Of a stretch of DNA of 11,435 bases, positions 7,304 to 11,435 are shown piece after piece. The notes under the pieces are model-generated. The model was not told the DNA's origin. It saw only the letters and a program-made list of their open reading frames with translations, and made no database searches. Origin of the DNA: Euperipatoides rowelli (lineage: Eukaryota; Onychophora; Udeonychophora; Euonychophora; Peripatopsidae); assembly GCA_003024985.2 (NCBI GenBank), contig PXIH01S0000097.1. The stretch is one strand, 5' to 3'. The translations under genes were made by a program, and so were the position numbers. Numbering within the stretch: the first letter of the stretch is position 1; each line of letters opens with the position of its first letter.

Positions 7304-7771
7304 TTATAATAAATTTATACATACTGTATGCACTTTGGACATGTAATTGTCAGACTTAAAACCTGAAACATAATCTATTAAGACATTTCTCTTAAAGCCT
7401 ATGTACAGTATATATACTACAATAATTTATCGGTCCCAGGTTGTCCTTAGTCGGCAGCAACCATTACGACATACTGATAACTGAGAATAAAGTAGATGCT
7501 GAATCTTTTAGAATTAAAATTAAAAGGAGGTATGAAAGTGGGAAAAATTTACAGAGTAACATAACATTTTAGGAAGGTAGATTGTGACACGCGACAATCA
7601 TATTCAATTAATAATGTAGAACTAGATTTGCTAGGCGACTGGTTGTAGTATATTACCTAGAGACCCTATAATACGAGTGACTGGCCAATGAAGCACCAAA
7701 CTTTTATCATAACCGACATTTTGATTCCAATAAATGAAATTTTACTACACTTTAAAGATGACTGATATTTA
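7304..7771. other. Non-coding stretch left of the hAT terminus
   Basis: A slightly more GC-rich patch lies at 7430-7500 (cggtcccaggttgtcc..., tagtcggcagcaacc), without a usable frame. The rest is AT-rich and unremarkable. The eight bases before the hAT-like tip are gatattta (7764-7771), the candidate left half of an 8-bp target-site duplication; no right-hand copy was seen. Confidence 0.4.
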
Positions 7772-8026
7772 CAGGGCCAGATTAACAAAGGGATCCATCT
7801 AAGCCAAGCTTAAAGGTATACTATCACCAATTTTTTTTTTTAATTCATATAGAAAGAATAGCCATATAATTCACAAATTTCTATTTTTTTTTTTTTTTAA
7901 ATTTAATGTTCTGTGATTTTATATTAATATTTTAAAAATTTGGTCACGTGTTTATACACTCCAATATAGACAACCCCAAAAGTGATGACAGTGTGTGAAA
8001 CGTCACTTAAGTAACCTCTTTAACTT

Positions 8027-8077
8027 ACGGCTATTTTCACTCTATGCAAATCTAATGGTTGAGAATTAAATAGCCGT
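8027..8077. repeat. 10-bp inverted repeat inside the Kolobok-type element
   Basis: ACGGCTATTT (8027-8036) and AAATAGCCGT (8068-8077) are exact reverse complements around a 31-nt loop. Just upstream, GTGATGAC (7981) and CGTCAC (8001) form a weaker pair. Structured subterminal DNA is common in DNA transposons and may bind transposase; this is inference. Confidence 0.65.
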
Positions 8078-8291
8078 TTAGTTTTAAAATTTAATCAGTT
8101 TTTTTTTAATTCTTAATTTTTTTATATTTTTGTTAATTTAATTTAATAGGTGAAATAAGCCTTAGACTTTTTCACCGACAGCATTTGTCTAAAATAATTA
8201 TTTGAAATGTATTGGAAATATAATCTATTTTTAAACTGTATAGTATTAGATGACAATACAATCGTCTTTGGGAGAGAATTCCATGCTTTTA

Positions 8292-8441
8292 TTAGTTATA
8301 AAAGCAAATCAGAATCTTTGTTTGTGCTATTTCCTTTTGAAGTTTAATATAACATTTAAAATGACATGTGAAGTACAGCCTTTCTTTTACGAGGCTCCGA
8401 TGGCATTCGGCATCCAACTCTGAAGACTTAGCTATGAAACA
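8292..8441 (-). pseudogene. Open 49-codon stretch inside the Kolobok-type element, possible coding debris
   Basis: On the - strand a frame without a start codon reads through ELDAECHRSLVKERLYFTCH and KLQKEIAQTKILICFYN before a stop at 8292-8294. It follows a T-run ending in tttcatag, which could be a splice acceptor. The mixed composition (Cys, His, charged residues) is more protein-like than neighbouring noise, and the strand agrees with the THAP relic 1.1 kb away. I cannot match it to a Kolobok catalytic domain, and chance remains likely. Confidence 0.2.
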
Positions 8442-8829
8442 TTAAAAAAAGGCTACAGTAGTTAATTTTATAGAATATAATATTTAGGGTTCTGGCATTG
8501 AATAAAATTTAAATGACTGGTTCTAAACTTGAAATTTTTAACTTAAAAAAAAAAGGCTATTATAAAATACATTTGATAAATCAATGAGCTTAAAATCATT
8601 TTTTTTTTCCTAGTAAAATCAACCCCATATTGGAACAATAGTTTCCATTTATTATTATTATTTCTATGTTTTAACTAGCAGCAACTACTAAATTTATGAG
8701 AACCCAGTGTTTCTTTATATATCTAAAACAATGATTTACATTTAAATTGAAACTATTTTTAGTATACTGTAATTCAATTAAAGGAATATTTTTTTTTTTT
8801 TAGTAGGTATCTGACGCACACCATTAATT

Positions 8830-8988
8830 TGCCGATGTACAAACATCACGAGAACTTGTTTACGTTTCTGTTTGGTCTTAAAACTTTATTAATTTAATCC
8901 GATCTCCGTGTAAATTATATGTCATCTAATTTGACCATATTGCGTCCGATTATGAACTTTGATTTACTCCAAATGTTCTAAAAACTTA
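8830..8988. repeat. Direct repeat copy A (~160 bp) inside the Kolobok-type element
   Basis: It aligns with 9278-9439 in the same orientation. The last 45 bases (8944-8988, starting gtccgattatgaacttt) differ from copy B at only two positions; the first part is more diverged with small indels. It has no coding sense. This is an internal duplication of the element or a pair of subterminal repeats. Confidence 0.8.
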
Positions 8989-9184
8989 ACTCCAAAACTT
9001 GTTTTTTCTCCTTAGTGTCTGGATCTCAGACCTACCTTTGTCATGCAGTCTATTAGGTGACTACTAACAACTCAATTACTCCAACTCTACATGAATATAA
9101 TAAATTAAGAGATCTCTAACCTTAACTGCACACTGACCTAACTCCAACTTAAATATTTAAGTATAAATAAATAAATAAAATAAA

Positions 9185-9237
9185 AGCCAATCGGAGGTTT
9201 ACTTGCAGATAGAATGCAAGCCGATATCTGATTGGCT
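9185..9237. repeat. Compound hairpin between the two direct repeats
   Basis: AGCCAATC (9185-9192) pairs with GATTGGCT (9230-9237), and an inner CTTGCA (9202-9207) pairs with TGCAAG (9215-9220). ATCGG (9190-9194) can also pair with CCGAT (9221-9225). It is preceded by an AAAT microsatellite (about 9163-9184). It is a cruciform-capable segment in the spacer between repeat copies A and B. Confidence 0.65.
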
Positions 9238-9277
9238 GTTTTTGAGCTGCATGACAATGTAATTCTGAGATTCAAAG

Positions 9278-9439
9278 TGCCGTTGTGCAAACATTGATTA
9301 TTTATGTTTGTTAGGTTTCAGAACTGCTTTTAATACTTAATAATTTTAATCCGTTCTTCGTGTAAATTTATGTCATCTAATTTTCCCATATTGAGTCCGA
9401 TTATGAACTTTAATTTACTCCAAATGTGCTAAAAACTTA
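9278..9439. repeat. Direct repeat copy B (~160 bp) inside the Kolobok-type element
   Basis: This is the counterpart of 8830-8988. Both begin tgccg[a/t]tgt[a/g]caaacat, share gtgtaaatt(at)atgtcatctaatttt-like blocks, and end in the nearly identical 45-base core (9395-9439). Copy B abuts the region where the THAP frame stops (9474), so duplication may have displaced transposase coding sequence. Confidence 0.8.
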
Positions 9440-9473
9440 TATCTGTAGAGTGTGTTTTGAACATATTAAAGTT

Positions 9474-9623
9474 TTATTTTTGTCGTAGTCCAGGCTGCAC
9501 TCTTAATATTTTGTTATCCAACTATTTCTTATTGTATCATCTTTAGGAAATTTGTGTAAGTGAAGATAGATTCTTCTGATTTTGATTATTACTGCATCCC
9601 ACAGCCACACACTTTATAGACAT
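9474..9623 (-). pseudogene. Relic of a THAP-domain transposase N-terminus (Kolobok type), frameshifted
   Basis: Reading the - strand from ATG at 9623-9621 gives MSIKCVAVGCSNNQNQKN, with the CxxxxC pair and position typical of the start of a THAP C2CH zinc finger, which normally begins right after the initiator Met. That frame soon stops (TAA near 9545-9543). After about 9564 a neighbouring register continues the domain as LHKFPKDDTIRNSWITKI then LRVQPGLRQK, holding the THAP-typical FP motif and invariant Trp, until a stop at 9476-9474. The distal Cys-x2-His ligands are missing. The THAP fold binds transposon DNA in its family; here it is broken. A longer Met at 9797 is open but its extension has no THAP-like sequence, so I prefer 9623. 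The start lies about 290 bases inside the element's right terminus. Confidence 0.8.
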
Positions 9624-9919
9624 ATTTCTCTGGAGAACTAAAGAATATAAAAAATTGGAATGTTTTATATTCTTTAACCATGTGTTTACCAGGCAAAATG
9701 GAGTATGTTGGGTGTAAGCTGAAGTCACTGGCTTGTACACAAAAATGGCAAAGTGGAAATGAATGGCGACCAGAAAAAAACCGACCAAATTCACCACTTT
9801 AAAATTAGAATAACAACTAAATAGTTCATAATTAAGAATTAAAAATTATATGTATCATTTTTTTTTTAAATCTGATTTTAAATAGCTAAAGTTGTTTTTT
9901 GGTGATAGTATACCTTTAA

Positions 9920-10352
9920 AGACTCGCTATAGGGAGCGTCTCACAATCTGAATTGGAAAACATAAGACATTTTTTTTTTTTTTTATAACTTAAGATCAAT
10001 TTTATTTTTTACTTTAATGAACATAAAATATTGTTTAAAAAAAAAATATGTTTTAAAATAAATGAAAAAAAAGAAGAAAAATTGATAATTTATAATCGTT
10101 ATTGTCATTATTCTTTCTTGTTAATTTTTTATTTATTTTAAAAATTATAACACAGCTTAGGAAAAAATAGAATCCAATTTATTATTTGATTTCAAGCAAT
10201 AATAATTAAAAATGCAGCAATGCCTGCTGCCACTATGTCTACAGATAGTCTATACAACCCTTCGACTTGCGGTAAAATAGAGACTGTGCAATTGTTTTTT
10301 GAAATTGAATGCACCTTTTCAGCCTTCCCTTTAAAAACATTGTTCATTTTGA
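9920..10352. other. Non-coding remainder of the hAT element
   Basis: This stretch is AT-rich with A/T runs (poly-T at about 9970-9984, poly-A patches at 10030-10080). A 63-codon - strand frame at 10192-10383 overlaps the opposite strand of the hAT relic; its segment PQVEGLYRLSVDIVAAGIAA reads smoothly but I matched it to nothing. The DNA between 10190 and 10350 is slightly richer in GC than its flanks and could be foreign to the hAT. Confidence 0.35.
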
Positions 10353-10509
10353 TACAAAAATAAACTTGTTGAGGTATTTCCAAATGTTGAATTAGCTTTA
10401 CAAAGTTTTTTGGCTATATAATGTGTCAAATGCATCTGGAGAAAGATTTTTTTCTATGTTAAAATTAATTAAAAATGTGCTGAGAAATTCCATGTTAACA
10501 AAAAAATAA
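10353..10509 (+). pseudogene. Relic of hAT transposase C-terminal dimerisation domain, frameshifted
   Basis: From 10353 one register reads YKNKLVEVFPNVELALQSF then LAI and a stop at 10419-10421. From 10423 a second register reads VSNASGERFFSMLKLIKN then VLRNSMLTKK and stops at 10507-10509. Joined by inspection, FPN-x-E-x-AL ... SNASGERxFSxLKLIKN-x-LR-x-SM is the hallmark of the hAT C-terminal dimerisation region of ZMYM1/ZBED-like transposases. The frame change near 10420 and the lack of the RNase H-like catalytic region upstream show it is dead. Its strand agrees with a CAGGG left terminus at 7772. Confidence 0.88.
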
Positions 10510-10563
10510 TTTATTAGGCATACTTAGTATAGAATATCAATTTACAATAAAACTAGCAAATAA

Positions 10564-10692
10564 GTCCGTTACACGGGCATCAACCATTTTTTTTTTGTTT
10601 ACGCCCTTTTTTTATCTAAGAGAAAACACCACTTAAAGTTTCTAAAAATAGTTCCCGCGCGATCTTTTAAGCCCGTTACACAGGCATCCAAC
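10564..10692. repeat. Pair of GCCCGT-TAC-ACGGGC hairpin modules in direct repeat
   Basis: Copy 1 (10564-10585) reads gTCCGTTACACGGGCATCaac and copy 2 (10671-10692) reads gCCCGTTACACAGGCATCcaac. Each has one mutation from a perfect 6-bp-stem hairpin with a TAC loop, on opposite arms. They lie about 107 bases apart in the same orientation, preceded by aataag and ttaag. This has the look of a transposon-end or repeat-family module. The family was not identified and its outer limits are unknown. Confidence 0.65.
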
Positions 10693-10785
10693 GGGTTTTT
10701 TATATACAATATATCACAGCGATCTAAGAAGAAGAAGAAAAGTTTTGAATAAGCACGTTAGATGGCGCTGTTACTGGCTTCGGAA

Positions 10786-10835
10786 CAGTATCACATCATT
10801 AAAATCTAGGATTAGATTTTAATGATGTGATACTG
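10786..10835. repeat. Perfect 23-bp-stem hairpin with 4-nt loop
   Basis: The arms 10786-10808 and 10813-10835 are exact reverse complements (core ATCACATCATTAAAATCTA on the left), with loop ggat. Pairing stops sharply on both outer sides. Perfect identity means it is recent or maintained. It follows a GC-richer patch containing gttagatggcgctgttactgg. It is short for a pre-microRNA and has no T-run; it may be the palindromic end or centre of a foldback element. Confidence 0.9.
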
Positions 10836-11080
10836 GAGTTTGCTGCAAAAAAATCTAGAAAACATTTGATTTGAATAATACTGTACCTGTATTTCTATTG
10901 TATTATTTGTATATGTTAATGCCAAAGCCTGAGTAAATTACCGGAAATCAATGTTACAATGAGATGTCAAATGTCTGAAGCTACTTTAATCAATCCTTCA
11001 TCGAAGATAAATGACTGACAACTAGAGTGATGAAATGTATCATATTATAGCTGTCTTCAGCTTAAAAAAAAATTATTTGG
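10836..11080. other. AT-rich stretch, nothing recognised
   Basis: There is no exon, RNA or repeat that I can support between the perfect hairpin and the GC-richer repeat on the right. Confidence 0.5.
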
Positions 11081-11243
11081 CGAGGTGGAGGTTCACCCCT
11101 TTACCCGCTGAAAAGGCCACTACACTGGATCTTACCCCAAAAGCTTTTCTGGAGGCCTCAGTATTTTCTTAAGGCCAATGGCCTCAAGTACGGGTACCCT
11201 TAAAGGTCACCCGAAATGGAATTTTTTTTTTTTTTTTTTTTTT
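11081..11243. repeat. GC-richer uncharacterised repeat ending in TTAA, AGGTCACCC and a T22 run
   Basis: This segment is clearly richer in GC than its surroundings (ggcgaggtggaggttcaccc, aaggccaatggcct, acgggtaccc). It holds small palindromes such as GGCCAATGGCC. At 11200-11203 TTAA is followed by AGGTCACCCGAAATGG, then 22 T (11222-11243). The order TTAA, AGG..., T-run copies the layout of the left end of the Kolobok-type element at 7810. It may be the left tip of a second TTAA transposon running off the window. No protein family was recognised in either strand. Confidence 0.35.
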
Positions 11244-11357
11244 ATGATTTAATTTCAAAGAAAATTACTAAAAAAAAATTATTCCACTTGGTTAAAATAA
11301 AAAATTCCTCCCCATAAAAAAATTATTAAGAAATGAAATTAAGAAATATTTCTACTT

Positions 11358-11370
11358 AGGTCAGAGGTCA
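11358..11370 (+). promoter_or_regulatory. Perfect DR1 nuclear-receptor-type site
   Basis: AGGTCA (11358-11363), one base g, AGGTCA (11365-11370) is a perfect direct repeat with one-base spacing, the consensus bound by RXR/HNF4-type nuclear receptors in animals. A further AGGTCA lies at 11204-11209. The second half-site starts a repeat of that upstream block (AGGTCACC-GAAA), so the motif may come from a transposon. Binding is not shown. Confidence 0.45.
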
Positions 11371-11435
11371 CCAGAAACGATTCATTGGGTGTGAGGTTAT
11401 CTTGTGACATCATATAGATAAAACACTAATAGGAA

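Larger units (their letters stand above)
7814..9915 (-). mobile_element. Kolobok-type DNA transposon with TTAA target duplication, nested in hAT
   Basis: The terminal inverted repeats are perfect over 17 bp: AGGTATACTATCACCAA (7814-7830) and TTGGTGATAGTATACCT (9899-9915). TTAA stands immediately outside each end (7810-7813 and 9916-9919). Inside, on the - strand near the right end, is a decayed THAP zinc finger. TTAA target sites together with a THAP-domain transposase are a known combination in the Kolobok superfamily; piggyBac shares TTAA but normally lacks THAP. Most of the 2.1 kb is non-coding, with a ~160-bp direct repeat, hairpins and T-runs, so this copy is internally degenerate and non-autonomous. 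It is younger than the hAT sequence it interrupts. Confidence 0.8.
7772..10509 (+). mobile_element. Degenerate hAT element split by a nested TTAA transposon
   Basis: The left tip CAGGGCCAGATTAACAAAGG (7772-7791) resembles the CAGGGCCGG-type termini of ZMYM/Buster-like hAT elements. The sequence is interrupted at TTAA (7810) by the 2.1-kb element and seems to resume at 9920 (agactcgctatagggagcg). On the same strand the far end carries a broken hAT dimerisation domain (10353-10509), giving correct polarity for a hAT transposase C-terminus. Nearly all transposase coding is gone: 9920-10350 is AT-rich with no recognised domain. No right CCCTG-type terminus was found before 11435, so the right boundary is unknown and the end given is only that of the coding relic. 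Confidence 0.6.

Noticed and set aside
10192-10383. 63-codon minus-strand ORF
   Set aside because: Overlaps the antisense of the hAT relic at its 5' end and matches no family I know; left undecided and not called as a gene.
11085-11105. tRNA B-box-like ggttcacccc for a SINE promoter
   Set aside because: Lacks the conserved A at the seventh position and no A box is placed upstream.
1-11435. CRISPR array, rRNA, tRNA, viral or defence genes
   Set aside because: No regularly spaced repeats, cloverleaf or recognisable proteins of these kinds were seen on either strand.

Overview
This looks like nuclear DNA from an invertebrate animal. It is very AT-rich (by eye about 27% G+C), full of homopolymer runs, and has spliced-looking exons with metazoan-type signals (CTAAC branch points, pyrimidine tracts ending in CAG, GTGAGT/GTAAGT donors). 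It carries decayed copies of three animal transposon groups: a CR1/jockey-like LINE, a hAT element and a THAP-bearing Kolobok-type element. There is no prokaryotic, organellar or viral gene organisation. I cannot name the species. No complete single-exon gene is present, and most long ORFs are chance or low-complexity translations.

Region 1 (1-4550) reads as the 3' end of an unidentified protein-coding gene on the + strand. I infer three coding exons, at 672-758 (or 688-758), 1856-1913 and 3837-3890. Their splice phases fit one another exactly and they end in TGA, followed by a putative 3' UTR with AATAAA at 4521. The last intron holds a dead, internally deleted LINE (about 1994-2942) that lost its catalytic palm, a second LINE-like 3' tail ending near 3272, and a 52-base T tract.

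Region 2 (4550-7771) is mostly non-coding. It holds a 0.57-kb inverted-repeat element bounded by TTAA (4749-5324), a GC-rich hairpin followed by 14 T (6695-6772), an exon-like GC-rich segment with a GTAAGT donor (6791/6846-6884), and two adjacent hairpins (7223-7303).

Region 3 (7772-10509) is a nested transposon. A hAT-like left terminus (CAGGGCC...) is split at a TTAA by a 2.1-kb element with perfect 17-bp inverted termini and a TTAA on each side. That element contains a frameshifted THAP zinc-finger relic on the - strand. The combination of TTAA target site and THAP domain points to the Kolobok superfamily. The hAT sequence seems to resume to the right and ends in a frameshifted hAT C-terminal dimerisation domain relic.

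Region 4 (10510-11435) is a mosaic of repeats: two copies of a GCCCGT/ACGGGC hairpin module, a perfect 23-bp-stem hairpin, a GC-richer repeat whose TTAA+AGGTCACC junction resembles a transposon end, and a perfect DR1 nuclear-receptor-type site.

The clearest biology is mobile-element layering around the tail of a host gene. I see no evidence for a new enzymatic or defence system. The items most worth testing are the three-exon gene tail, the nested hAT/Kolobok insertion and the hairpin-plus-T-run candidate RNA.
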